A program made the position numbers and the translations under genes. From the NCBI GenBank assembly GCA_963783445.1, contig CAWANP010000015.1, forward strand, positions 310,001 to 374,000: a stretch of DNA of 64,000 nucleotides, written 5' to 3'. Below the pieces are notes generated by a model, which searched no databases, was not told the origin of the DNA, and saw only the letters and a list, made by a program, of their open reading frames with translations. Origin of the DNA: CAWANP01 sp963783445 (GTDB lineage Bacteria; Chloroflexota; Anaerolineae; JAAYZQ01). This document shows positions 28,832 through 36,470 of the stretch, one piece after another (the stretch's first letter is position 1; every line of letters starts with the position of its first letter).

Positions 28832-28850
28832 TATTTCTAGTAATTGTCAA
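28823..28850 (-). promoter_or_regulatory. Promoter of the surface-protein gene
   Basis: On the minus strand, TTGACA (28850-28845), 16 nt, TATAAT (28828-28823). Both boxes are perfect. Confidence 0.8.
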
Positions 28851-28856
28851 CTAGAA
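28835..28856. promoter_or_regulatory. Inverted repeat over the -35 box, operator candidate
   Basis: TTCTAGT (28835-28841) and ACTAGAA (28850-28856) form a perfect 7-bp inverted repeat with an 8-nt spacer that covers the minus-strand -35. The geometry fits a dimeric repressor site. Confidence 0.55.
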
Positions 28857-28927
28857 CATACTGTAAAGAGCTGATACATATTTAATTTTAACTAATCATA
28901 CTGCTCACGCTGATATATGCGTAAAAG

Positions 28928-28956
28928 TTGACTTTTTTGGGGATTTTGGTTATAAT
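28928..28956 (+). promoter_or_regulatory. Sortase promoter, apparently leaderless
   Basis: TTGACT (28928-28933), 17 nt, TATAAT (28951-28956). The expected transcription start, 6-7 nt later, coincides with the ATG at 28963, and no ribosome site fits between. Confidence 0.8.
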
Positions 28957-28962
28957 GCGCCC

Positions 28963-29970
28963 ATGGAACGCAAACCAAAGCTGGCCACAGAAGATACGTC
29001 GATCCTCTCTCCCGCGCGGCGGGCCAGGTTGGTGTGGCTGCTCAGCAATCTATCCCTGCTGCTGGCAATCGCGCTCGTTGCTCTTCCAGTGCTGTTCGCC
29101 GTGGATCTGATGGCTGGGGCACGGCCTGCGGAGCAAACCGGCTTCCCTGTGACTGCCCAGCCTTCCTCCCCGCCTTCTAGCGAGAACTGGAGCCACGGTG
29201 TGTACCTGGCTGGGGGCCGCCGGTCCGGCGCCCGCACCATGCCTACTGCTCCTCCAGACTCTAACCCAGTATTGGGCCTGAAGCGGTCGTGGGCCATTGT
29301 GCCCGCGACTACGCCTCAGGCTACCGCGTTCGGTCCGCCAGAATCACCACCGGTACAGAGTGCCGGCGCGCCGCCTGCTGCGGTGACGTTGTCGGCTGCG
29401 CCGCCTGCGACAGCAACCGCCTTGCTGCGACCAGGCTCGATCCAGCTGACGCTGGTTCCAACGCAAACCAGCACCCCGGATCCGGTATCCAGACCCGTAC
29501 AAATCCGGATCCCTGCGATCAAGGTGAAGCGCTCCATTGTCGAGCTGCCCCAGATCCGGGATCCAAAAACCGGGTCTTGGACGCAAGACCTCAAGGTTCT
29601 TTTCCGCAAGGGCCGGAAAGACCTCGTTGGCCACTATGAAACCTCCGCACAGCCGGGCCAAGCCGGGAATACGATCCTTGCCGGCCACAATTATGGCTAT
29701 GGTAGCAAGGGTGTCTTTTTGAAGCTTGGCCGCCTGAAGAAGGGGCAGGAGATCTATGTGGTCAATGCTGCCGGGCAGACCTTCGCCTACCGGGTCAAGT
29801 CGGTTGACAAGGTTCCCTGGCGAAGCAAGAACGCGAATGAGCTGGTCCAGCATGCCAAGCTCCTGGCGGTCTCGGGCAGCGAACGCCTGACGCTGGTGAC
29901 CTGTGGTGGATCCAAAATCCAGCCTTTCCCCGCTCGCATCTATGTCGTCGCCGAGCCGGTTGGCGACTAG
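28963..29970 (+). CDS. Sortase (class D/E-like) with Pro-rich linker
   Basis: The 335-aa protein starts at ATG 28963. Residues 26-50 form a membrane anchor, residues 55-175 a Pro/Thr/Ala-rich extracytoplasmic linker, and residues 178-335 the sortase beta-barrel. The catalytic triad is visible: H242 in TILAGHNYG, C314 in LTLVTCGG, and R325 in FPARIYVVA. Sortases cut LPxTG-like signals and join the threonine to the cell wall or another protein. The divergent gene ends in PPDTGG plus a helix and a basic tail, so it is the likely substrate. Sequence spacing suggests class D or E rather than A. Confidence 0.9.
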   Translation: MERKPKLATEDTSILSPARRARLVWLLSNLSLLLAIALVALPVLFAVDLMAGARPAEQTGFPVTAQPSSPPSSENWSHGVYLAGGRRSGARTMPTAPPDSNPVLGLKRSWAIVPATTPQATAFGPPESPPVQSAGAPPAAVTLSAAPPATATALLRPGSIQLTLVPTQTSTPDPVSRPVQIRIPAIKVKRSIVELPQIRDPKTGSWTQDLKVLFRKGRKDLVGHYETSAQPGQAGNTILAGHNYGYGSKGVFLKLGRLKKGQEIYVVNAAGQTFAYRVKSVDKVPWRSKNANELVQHAKLLAVSGSERLTLVTCGGSKIQPFPARIYVVAEPVGD

Positions 29971-30000
29971 GACCGGAAGGCAGCTTCTGCTGCTCGCAAC

Positions 30001-30036
30001 CAGACCTTGGAGGTTTGCGCAAACCTCCGAGATCTG
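30001..30036. terminator. Imperfect palindrome downstream of the sortase, REP-like
   Basis: GGAGGTTTGC at 30009-30018 pairs directly with GCAAACCTCC at 30019-30028, and the arms continue outward with one mismatch to CAGA/TCTG at 30001 and 30036. The outer part, GACCT-GGAGG, matches the hairpins at 4832 and 26465. There is no T run. Confidence 0.5.
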
Positions 30037-30128
30037 GAGACCTTTCTGCACAGCTAGAACTTCCCTACCCTCTTCAGACAATCAACGTAGCAATCTGCAC
30101 ATCTGAGGTGACTGTGCAGTTCCCCAAT

Positions 30129-30158
30129 TGCCCATTGGCCGACTCCTATGCTATAATG
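30129..30158 (+). promoter_or_regulatory. tgt promoter, start near or at the initiation codon
   Basis: TTGCCC (30129-30134), 18 nt, TATAAT (30153-30158). The expected start near 30165 is only 8 nt before ATG 30173 and overlaps an in-frame GTG at 30164. Confidence 0.7.
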
Positions 30159-30172
30159 CGCCGGTGAACGAC

Positions 30173-31342
30173 ATGGCTATTAACTTTGCATTGCTGCACG
30201 CCGATGCCGACAGCCGCGCTCGCTTGGGGCGCATCGATACACCTCACGGCTCCATAGCCACGCCAGCCTTTGCCCCCGTGGGCACCCAGGCGACGGTCAA
30301 GGCCCTCGATCCTCGTGACCTGCACGAGTTGGGTGCCGAGCTAATCCTGGCCAATACCTATCACCTCTACCTGCGGCCGGGCGCCGAGGTCGTTGCCGAG
30401 TTGGGCGGACTGCACGGCTTCATGGGCTGGGACGGACCTATCCTGACCGATTCGGGCGGCTTCCAGGTCTTTAGCCTGGCTGACCGGCGCCAAGTCAGCG
30501 ACGAGGGCGTACTGTTCCGTTCGCACATCGACGGTTCGCAGCACCATTTTAGCCCTGAAATGGTGATCGGCGTCCAGGAGCAACTGGGCGCCGACATCAT
30601 CATGTGCCTGGACGAGTGCGCGGAGCCTCATGACCATGCCTATGCCGAGCAGGCGCTGGCCCGCACCCATGCCTGGGCCGAACGCTGCCGCGCCGCCCAG
30701 ACCCGGTCCGATCAGGCGCTCTTTGGCATCGTCCAAGGCGGCGTCTTTGCTGATCTCAGGCTGCGGAGCGCCCAGTACTTGGTCGACTTGGACTTTCCAG
30801 GCTATGCGATTGGGGGCCTGAGTGTAGGTGAGAGCAAGGCACTGATGTACAAGATGCTAGACATAACTGTTCCCGTACTACCTTCGGATCGCCCCAGGTA
30901 TTTGATGGGGGTCGGCGCGCCAGAGGATCTACTTCAGGGCGTAGCCAGGGGTGTCGATCTTTTTGACTGCGTGCTGCCCACACGCCTTGCCCGCAACGCC
31001 TCGCTTTTCACCCGGCAGGGACGGCTCAACATGCGCAATGCTGCCTGGGCGCGGGAGCCGGGGGCCGTCGAGGAGGGCTGCGCGTGTTACACATGCCGCC
31101 ACTTCTCACGCGCCTACTTGCGCCATCTATTCAAGGCGGGGGAGCTGCTGGCCTACCGGTTGGCCACCATCCACAACGTCCATTTTCTCCTGCAACTCAT
31201 GCGCGACATCCGGCAGGTCATTGCGGCGGGTGCCTTTACCGCTTTCAGACAGGAATTCCTGACTGCTTATCCTATCGTGCCCGACGAGGTCCGAGCCCAG
31301 AATCGGGCAAAGCGCAAAACACGAGGCAAACAGAACACATAG
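30173..31342 (+). CDS. tgt: tRNA-guanine transglycosylase (queuine tRNA-ribosyltransferase)
   Basis: ATG 30173 gives MAINFALLHADADSRARLGR, which aligns with the usual Tgt start. The 389-aa enzyme swaps guanine 34 of GUN-anticodon tRNAs for the preQ1 base. Visible motifs: DSGGFQVFSL with the catalytic aspartate, MCLDECAEPHD, GIVQGGVF, LMGVGAPEDLL, GVDLFDCVLPTRLARN with the nucleophile aspartate, and the zinc site C-x-C-x2-C with a later histidine (CACYTCRHFSRAYLRHL then ATIHNVHF). It is intact and full length. It precedes uppP by about 90 nt in the same direction. Confidence 0.96.
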   Translation: MAINFALLHADADSRARLGRIDTPHGSIATPAFAPVGTQATVKALDPRDLHELGAELILANTYHLYLRPGAEVVAELGGLHGFMGWDGPILTDSGGFQVFSLADRRQVSDEGVLFRSHIDGSQHHFSPEMVIGVQEQLGADIIMCLDECAEPHDHAYAEQALARTHAWAERCRAAQTRSDQALFGIVQGGVFADLRLRSAQYLVDLDFPGYAIGGLSVGESKALMYKMLDITVPVLPSDRPRYLMGVGAPEDLLQGVARGVDLFDCVLPTRLARNASLFTRQGRLNMRNAAWAREPGAVEEGCACYTCRHFSRAYLRHLFKAGELLAYRLATIHNVHFLLQLMRDIRQVIAAGAFTAFRQEFLTAYPIVPDEVRAQNRAKRKTRGKQNT

Positions 31343-31434
31343 GGAAGCATAGCCGGGAACGCCGCAAGAACCCTGCTTCTCTGACAACACGCATCACGCA
31401 ATACGCATAACAAATCATAGATCACTGAGGGCTC

Positions 31435-32244
31435 ATGGATCTAGTTCAAGCAATCATACTCGGCGTTATTCAGGGCGCAACCGAATTCATCCCTGTATCC
31501 AGTTCGGGCCATTTGGTCCTGGTACCCTGGCTGTTGGGCTGGCAGGCTCCCGGCCTCATCTTTGACACAGTGGTCCATTGGGGTACGCTAGTGGCCGTGC
31601 TGGCCTATTTCTGGCGCGATTGGTGGAACCTGATCACGGCCTGGCTGCGCGGGTTGTTTCACTGGGATTGGCGCGATCCTAATGCCAGGTTGATGTGGTT
31701 GATCCTGGTGGGCAGCATCCCAGCCGTGGTCATTGGCTTCCTGCTGGAGGATTTTTTTGAGTCGTTGTTTGGCCAACCTGCCTGGGTCTGCGTCTTTATG
31801 CTGGTGACGGCTGGCCTACTGGCCTCGGCCGAGTGGCTGGGCAAGAAAACGCGGGAAATGGATGACCTGCGTTGGCCTGACGCGCTGATTATTGGCCTGG
31901 GGCAGGCGGCTGCCATAGCACCCGGTATCTCCCGCTCGGGGGCGACCATATCGGTGGGCCTCTATCGTGGCGTTAAGCGGGCAGCGGCTGCTCGATTTAG
32001 CTTTCTCCTGGGGACCCCCATCATCTTTGGTGCAGGCTTGCTCAAGATCACCGAACTCTTTTCCGTACCGGATGCGGTGGCCCAAGTGCCGGCTCTGCTG
32101 GCGGGTTTTCTGGCTTCAGCTATCGTCGGCTACTTTTGTATTTGGTTCCTGCTGCGCTATCTTCAGCGCGGAAAGCTGTACCCTTTTGCTATCTACTGCT
32201 TCTTGGTAGGGATCGCGTGTCTCGTCGTGGTTTGGCTGCGCTAA
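31435..32244 (+). CDS. uppP: Undecaprenyl-diphosphate phosphatase
   Basis: The 269-aa protein starts at ATG 31435 (MDLVQAIILGVIQGATEFIP). It has the two BacA/UppP signatures: the first (GATEFIPVSSSGHL) carries the catalytic glutamate and serine, and the second is PGISRSGATISVGL. There are about eight membrane helices. It removes one phosphate from undecaprenyl pyrophosphate on the outer membrane face, recycling the lipid carrier of peptidoglycan and surface glycans, which fits the large polysaccharide locus at 46-58 kb. The downstream lipoprotein gene starts inside its last codons. Confidence 0.96.
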   Translation: MDLVQAIILGVIQGATEFIPVSSSGHLVLVPWLLGWQAPGLIFDTVVHWGTLVAVLAYFWRDWWNLITAWLRGLFHWDWRDPNARLMWLILVGSIPAVVIGFLLEDFFESLFGQPAWVCVFMLVTAGLLASAEWLGKKTREMDDLRWPDALIIGLGQAAAIAPGISRSGATISVGLYRGVKRAAAARFSFLLGTPIIFGAGLLKITELFSVPDAVAQVPALLAGFLASAIVGYFCIWFLLRYLQRGKLYPFAIYCFLVGIACLVVVWLR

Positions 32245-33155
32245 GGCCATTGCCGACCTTCCTGCGACGGGCTGCGGAGGGACGGCTGTTGGTTGGAGCG
32301 CAGCCGCTCCCCTCATGGGTTGCCTTGGCTCTCATCGCCTTGATGCTGGCTGGCTGTGGCGAAGCGCTGGCGACGCCCGAACCGGTATACCTAAGGGCGG
32401 CTGGTTCCATGCCCATGGGTCCCCTCGCTGAGGAGCTGGTCACGGGCTTTCGAGAACAGAACCCCTTGGTCAGCATCGAGGTTTCCGGCCTGGAACCCCA
32501 CGGGGGTTTGGGAACCAGGTATGGTTTGGATGCACTGCGCAACGGGGAAGTTGACCTGGCCCTGGCTTCGTGGCTGCCGCCGGACACATCCCCGCCCGGC
32601 CCTTTGGGGCCGCCGCTCGATCCAGATTGGCAGGCCACGGCCATCGCCCGTGATGGGATCGCCATCATTGTCCATCCAGAAAATCCCCTTCAAGGCTTGG
32701 GCCTTTTGCAGTTGCGCGATCTATTCAGTGGGCGAACTGGCGAGTGGCGCGTGCTGGGCGGCGGGACGGCTCATGGGTTGATTCTGCCGGTGAGCCGCGA
32801 GGCTGGTTCCGGTACCCGGGCCGCCTTTGAGGCGCTGGTCATGGAGGATCTCTCGGTGACGCCCCGGGCGCTGATTGCCCCTTCCGGCGAGGCGGTGGTT
32901 GGCCATGTGGCCGAGAACCCGCAGGCCATCGGCTACGTGTCCATGAGTGAGGTGGTTCCCGGTGTCAAAGTTCTCCAGGTCGAGGGCGAACGACCCTCAC
33001 CCGAAGCTGTGGGGCAGGGGATCTATGCGCTTAGCCGCGAGTTGTGGCTGGTCACAGCTTTTCAACCCTCAGGACCGCTGCAGGATTTCGTGGATTTTGC
33101 CCTGAGTCCCGCCGGCCAACAGACTGTCGAAGGGCGCGCCGGCCGGATCCACTAG
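32217..33155 (+). CDS. PstS-like phosphate/anion-binding lipoprotein
   Basis: GTG 32217 is chosen; it overlaps the uppP end by 28 nt, which suggests coupling. After an Arg-rich start, VALALIALMLAGC forms a lipoprotein signal ending in C. The mature domain resembles PstS: AAGSMPMGPLAEELVTGFRE, then AIARDGIAIIVHPENPLQGL, LRDLFSGRTGEWRVLGGG, SREAGSGTRAAFEALV and NPQAIGYVSMSEVV. It binds phosphate or a similar oxyanion outside the membrane. It is separate from the pst operon at 12-17 kb and has no permease genes beside it, so it may be a scavenging or sensing protein. It is intact, about 312 aa. Confidence 0.85.
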   Translation: MSRRGLAALRPLPTFLRRAAEGRLLVGAQPLPSWVALALIALMLAGCGEALATPEPVYLRAAGSMPMGPLAEELVTGFREQNPLVSIEVSGLEPHGGLGTRYGLDALRNGEVDLALASWLPPDTSPPGPLGPPLDPDWQATAIARDGIAIIVHPENPLQGLGLLQLRDLFSGRTGEWRVLGGGTAHGLILPVSREAGSGTRAAFEALVMEDLSVTPRALIAPSGEAVVGHVAENPQAIGYVSMSEVVPGVKVLQVEGERPSPEAVGQGIYALSRELWLVTAFQPSGPLQDFVDFALSPAGQQTVEGRAGRIH

Positions 33156-33195
33156 AAGATCTGTGCTGGTCGAAGTGCTTCCAGCCTGGTCCTGC

Positions 33196-34497
33196 TCAGC
33201 CCAGCGAGTACTCCATCGCGTGGTCCATATCCGCGACTTCCTGCCTGAAGGCGAGGACGTTGATGTGCAGGAGCAGCCCAGTGACCAGCAGCAGGCCGAT
33301 GGCTTCGATGCCAAAGATGAGAGCATAGGCCACGTGGGTTGCTCCGCCGATGCCCACCACCAGGTCATGGATGCTTCCGCTCAGCACCGAGGATCCAAAC
33401 TTGGCCAGTGCCTGTGCCAGTGTCCAGGCCCCCACAAACAGGCCAGCCTGGCCATTGATCGTCAGATCCATCATCAGCGAGACCCCGCCGACTGTAAAAG
33501 CGCCGGTGCCCAGCCCCATGAGAAGGATCGCAGGCTCGACCGGCCCAGGGTTGCGGTCCAGGGCGATCAAGGCCAGCATCGCGAAGGCCGCCACGCCGAT
33601 GAGGTTGCCGGCGGCTGCAGTCCGCTTCTTTCCGATACGCGGAATCACGATGGCGCCGCCAATCAGCAGTCCGGCGATAACCCCAACCATGTTGTAGGCG
33701 TTGAACATGGTCGTCTCGCGGACGCTCAGGTTGAGGACCTCGCCGCCAAAGGGCTCCAGAATCACGTCCTGCATAAAGTGAAAGAAGAGGCCAAGCAAGA
33801 GAAAGAGGAAGAACAGCCGCGTCTGCCGGCTGTGGCTGAGAATCCGGAGGGACACGCGCAAGGATGATGCGCTGGCGGATTGCGGGCTGGCTCGTCGCTG
33901 TTCGTTGCCCCACAGGGCAACGAGGGTGAGGACCACGACCAGCACCCCGGCCAGGGCAAAGAGGCTCACCAGGCGGCCGAATGAGAAGGGTTGCAGATAG
34001 GCCGCGCCGCCCAGTGCTCCGAGAAGGATGCCTACCATCATTACCGTCCAGATGATGCTGACAACCCGGCCCCTCTCCGCTTCGCTGGTACGATCGGTCA
34101 CCAGGGCCAAATAGGTCGTGGCGCCGACGCTCACTCCCAGACCCTCGACGAAGAAAAAGGCAAAGCCAAAGCCCAGGCGCATGAGAGATGGGTCCTGGGC
34201 CACAAAGGCAGCGACAAAAGGAGCGGTTACCACCGTCAGGACAGCCAGGGCTGTCCCGGCCAGTATGTAGGGCAGCCGATGATAGCCCCTGATGGGATGG
34301 GTGTCAGAGTAGTGACCGATGGGGATGGAGACCAGGGCGGCCAGATAGTGTGCGCCGCCCAGGGTGAGCCCAACAAGCGCGAGATCCAGTCCCATCTCTA
34401 CGCGCAGGATGCGGTTGAGGGTGCCCAGCATCAGAACGGATACTGCTCCGAGCCAAAACTGGTACAGGGACAGGCGCAGGGTTTGATAGAGTTTCAT
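33196..34497 (-). CDS. MFS transporter of the PucC/BCD family
   Basis: The 433-aa protein starts at ATG 34497. It has twelve predicted helices and the sequence style of the PucC group: LYQFWLGAVSVLMLGTLNRI, then LAALVSIPIGHYSDTHPIRG and YHRLPYILAGTALAV. The loop motif GHxSDTHxxxGYxRxPYI is diagnostic. In phototrophs PucC proteins help assemble light-harvesting or bacteriochlorophyll complexes; homologues in non-phototrophs have unknown cargo. No photosynthesis gene is visible in the window. It forms a tight operon with the Rrf2 regulator, overlapping by four bases (ATGA), so the two are probably co-regulated. Confidence 0.85.
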   Translation of the reverse strand: MKLYQTLRLSLYQFWLGAVSVLMLGTLNRILRVEMGLDLALVGLTLGGAHYLAALVSIPIGHYSDTHPIRGYHRLPYILAGTALAVLTVVTAPFVAAFVAQDPSLMRLGFGFAFFFVEGLGVSVGATTYLALVTDRTSEAERGRVVSIIWTVMMVGILLGALGGAAYLQPFSFGRLVSLFALAGVLVVVLTLVALWGNEQRRASPQSASASSLRVSLRILSHSRQTRLFFLFLLLGLFFHFMQDVILEPFGGEVLNLSVRETTMFNAYNMVGVIAGLLIGGAIVIPRIGKKRTAAAGNLIGVAAFAMLALIALDRNPGPVEPAILLMGLGTGAFTVGGVSLMMDLTINGQAGLFVGAWTLAQALAKFGSSVLSGSIHDLVVGIGGATHVAYALIFGIEAIGLLLVTGLLLHINVLAFRQEVADMDHAMEYSLG

Positions 34498-34922
34498 GTC
34501 AGCGTGGGATTCTCGCTCCGAGCGGAATTGGCTAGGTCATCAAAGGTGGTATAGTTTAGCAAGCTGATCAGTTCTCCCTGGGCCCTGGCCCAGATGTCGT
34601 GTACCGGGCAGTAACCGTTCTGGGGACAGGCATCGGGCTCGATGAGGCAGCGGTTCAACCGGACCGGGCCTTCCAGCGCTTCGATGACCTGCAGCAAGCT
34701 GATATCTGCTGCCGGTCGGGCCAGCGTCACACCCCCGCCCGCGCCCCGATAGGTCGTCACCAGGCCTGCCAGGGACAGTTGCGAGACGATCTTGGCCAGG
34801 AATGGGCTGGGGATGTTCTGGCGTTCAGCGATCTCTTGCGTCGAGGTTCGCTCGCTCTCGGTTTGGGTGGCCAAATCAAGGATGACTCTGACGCCATAGT
34901 CCGTTCGCCTGCTAATCTCCAT
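34494..34922 (-). CDS. Rrf2 family transcriptional regulator with Fe-S type cysteines
   Basis: The 142-aa protein starts at ATG 34922 (MEISRRTDYGVRVILDLA). A winged helix-turn-helix (TSTQEIAERQNIPSPFLAKIV, then LVTTYRGAGGGVTLARP) is followed by a helix with C92, C99 and C105 in RCLIEPDACPQNGYCPVH. That spacing matches the cluster-binding loop of IscR and NsrR, so it probably senses Fe-S status, oxygen, nitric oxide or redox stress. It heads an operon with the PucC-like transporter and is divergent from an OsmC-type peroxidase gene. A symmetric site at 34961-34983 near its own transcription start suggests autoregulation. Confidence 0.92.
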   Translation of the reverse strand: MEISRRTDYGVRVILDLATQTESERTSTQEIAERQNIPSPFLAKIVSQLSLAGLVTTYRGAGGGVTLARPAADISLLQVIEALEGPVRLNRCLIEPDACPQNGYCPVHDIWARAQGELISLLNYTTFDDLANSARSENPTLT

Positions 34923-34960
34923 TGACCGTGCATCCTTTCATGTGGCGCGTTGGCCAGCCA

Positions 34961-34983
34961 AATTGGACAGGTTTGGCCCAATT
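34961..34983. promoter_or_regulatory. Inverted repeat near the Rrf2 transcription start, operator candidate
   Basis: AATTGG (34961-34966) and CCAATT (34978-34983) form a perfect 6-bp inverted repeat with an 11-nt spacer. It covers the expected start of the Rrf2 transcript. A second short palindrome, TTGGCCAGCCAA, lies just beside it at 34950-34961. Confidence 0.45.
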
Positions 34984-34989
34984 CCCGCA

Positions 34990-35018
34990 ATTATATCTGG
35001 TCGCTTGGTTTTTGTCAA
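34990..35018 (-). promoter_or_regulatory. Promoter of the Rrf2-transporter operon
   Basis: On the minus strand, TTGACA (35018-35013), 17 nt, TATAAT (34995-34990). Both boxes are perfect. The -35 shares five bases with the -35 of the divergent promoter. Confidence 0.8.
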
Positions 35019-35040
35019 ACCGATTGTTCACAAGTATAAT
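35012..35040 (+). promoter_or_regulatory. Promoter of the OsmC gene, overlapping the Rrf2 promoter
   Basis: TTGTCA (35012-35017), 17 nt, TATAAT (35035-35040). Because its -35 overlaps the opposite -35, only one polymerase can bind at a time. Confidence 0.8.
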
Positions 35041-35167
35041 GTCTCAGGTTGAGTTTGGGAGCAGGGTGGGGGCAAGTGACCTGCGGCCAGCGGGTTCAGC
35101 CGATTGTCTTCTGGCGCTCAGGCCATCCCTTGATCCTGTAATTCCTCAAACAGGAGGTAGCGAGAGC

Positions 35168-35572
35168 ATGGATGCTCGGGTGACATGGGTTGAGGAACAG
35201 CGATTTGTCGGACAGGGTGCCTCTGGGCACGGCATCGTGGTGGACGGCAGCGCTGAGAAGTTGGGGTCTTCACCAATGGAATTGGTGCTCATTGGTACAG
35301 CAGGCTGTACCGCCTACGACGTGCTGTCGATCCTGCAGAAGAAGCGCCAACAGGTGACCGGCCTGGAGGTACGAGCCCGGGGCCAGAGGGCAGAGGCTCC
35401 ACCCCAGGTCTATACGGAGATTGAGTTGGAATACGTGGTTCGCGGGCGGGGAGTCAAGCCCAGTGATGTAGAGCATGCCATACGCCTTTCCAAGGAAAAA
35501 TACTGCTCGGCTTCCATCATGTTGGGCAAAACGGCACAGATCCGCACAACTTTCCGCATTGAAGAGGACTGA
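35168..35572 (+). CDS. OsmC/Ohr family peroxide-detoxifying protein
   Basis: ATG 35168 follows GGAGGTAGCGAGAGC. The 134-aa protein opens MDARVTWVEEQRFVGQGASG and has the two family cysteines: C47 in GTAGCTAYDVLS and C113 in KYCSASIM. They form the redox pair that reduces organic hydroperoxides, regenerated by lipoyl or thiol donors. The length and spacing fit the YhfA/OsmC group rather than Ohr. The gene is divergent from an Fe-S Rrf2 regulator and shares a promoter core with it, which points to redox control. The birA gene follows after about 20 nt and is probably co-transcribed. Confidence 0.88.
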   Translation: MDARVTWVEEQRFVGQGASGHGIVVDGSAEKLGSSPMELVLIGTAGCTAYDVLSILQKKRQQVTGLEVRARGQRAEAPPQVYTEIELEYVVRGRGVKPSDVEHAIRLSKEKYCSASIMLGKTAQIRTTFRIEED

Positions 35573-35594
35573 GGTCGAGGTCAGGAGCAGGGAT

Positions 35595-36407
35595 TTGGTA
35601 GATGCGCTATCGTCAGAGCGAATCCGGGCTGGCCTCACAACAACTGTGGTCGGCCGGCAGTTGGTCTATTTGCCCGAAACCGGTTCGACCAACGATGAAG
35701 CCCGGCGTTTGGCCCAGTCTGGTGCCGCTGATGGTTTGCTGGTGGTTGCCGATTACCAGACGGCCGGCAGGGGCCGGCTCCAGCGCAACTGGGTCGCGCC
35801 GCCGGGGAGCAGCTTGCTCATGTCGCTTCTCTTCCGCCCGGATCTACCGCCTTTCCAAGCCCAGCGACTGACCATGATCTGCGGACTGGCCGTCTGTGAT
35901 GCTGTCGAAGCGCAGACTGGCCTGCAGATGACCCTGAAGTGGCCCAATGATGTCGTGGTGGGTGGCGCCAAGGTAGGCGGCATACTTACCGAGATCGAGG
36001 TCATGGGCGAGCAGCTTGCATATGGCATCGTAGGCATCGGCCTCAACGTTGGCTTGGACCCCTCTCAGCTTCCCACGGATCTGGTGGTACGGGCCACAAG
36101 TCTGGCCAACGAGATCGGGCGGCCGGTGCCTCGTCTGCCCCTGCTTTGGAGCTTTTTACAGGCTCTTGAGGGCCGATATTTCGTACTGAAATCAGGCTAT
36201 TCTCCCCATGTTGAGTGGTCTGAGAAGCTGTCTACCCTGGGCCAGCGCGTCACTGTTTCTGGAGGTAGCGAGGTTCTGCAGGGCGTGGCTGAAGGTGTGG
36301 ACAGCAACGGGGCCCTGTTGGTCCGCCTGGCTAGCGGTCGCCTGGAGACGGTTCTGGCGGGCGATGTCACGCTGCGATTTGGCCAAACCGGTTCGGATCT
36401 GCTATAA
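35595..36407 (+). CDS. birA: Biotin--[acetyl-CoA-carboxylase] ligase, catalytic type without HTH
   Basis: TTG 35595 has AGGAGC upstream. The 270-aa enzyme has the biotin ligase motifs TGSTNDEARRLA, GRGRLQRNW (58-66), the KWPNDV motif (115-120) and lysine 126, plus a C-terminal SH3-like domain (AEGVDSNGALLVRLASGRLE). It makes biotinyl-AMP and attaches biotin to carboxylase carrier proteins. It lacks the N-terminal winged helix of repressor-type BirA, so it is enzymatic only. Its stop codon TAA lies inside the -10 box of the next promoter. Confidence 0.93.
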   Translation: MVDALSSERIRAGLTTTVVGRQLVYLPETGSTNDEARRLAQSGAADGLLVVADYQTAGRGRLQRNWVAPPGSSLLMSLLFRPDLPPFQAQRLTMICGLAVCDAVEAQTGLQMTLKWPNDVVVGGAKVGGILTEIEVMGEQLAYGIVGIGLNVGLDPSQLPTDLVVRATSLANEIGRPVPRLPLLWSFLQALEGRYFVLKSGYSPHVEWSEKLSTLGQRVTVSGGSEVLQGVAEGVDSNGALLVRLASGRLETVLAGDVTLRFGQTGSDLL

Positions 36408-36408
36408 T
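36379..36408 (+). promoter_or_regulatory. Promoter embedded in the 3' end of birA
   Basis: TTGGCC (36379-36384), 18 nt, TATAAT (36403-36408). The birA stop TAA is at 36405-36407, within the -10. Confidence 0.6.
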
Positions 36409-36470
36409 ACGCGCCGCTGCCCGGAGAAACTCGGGGATCAACGGGATCAGCCGAGATTCGGAAAGGAACC

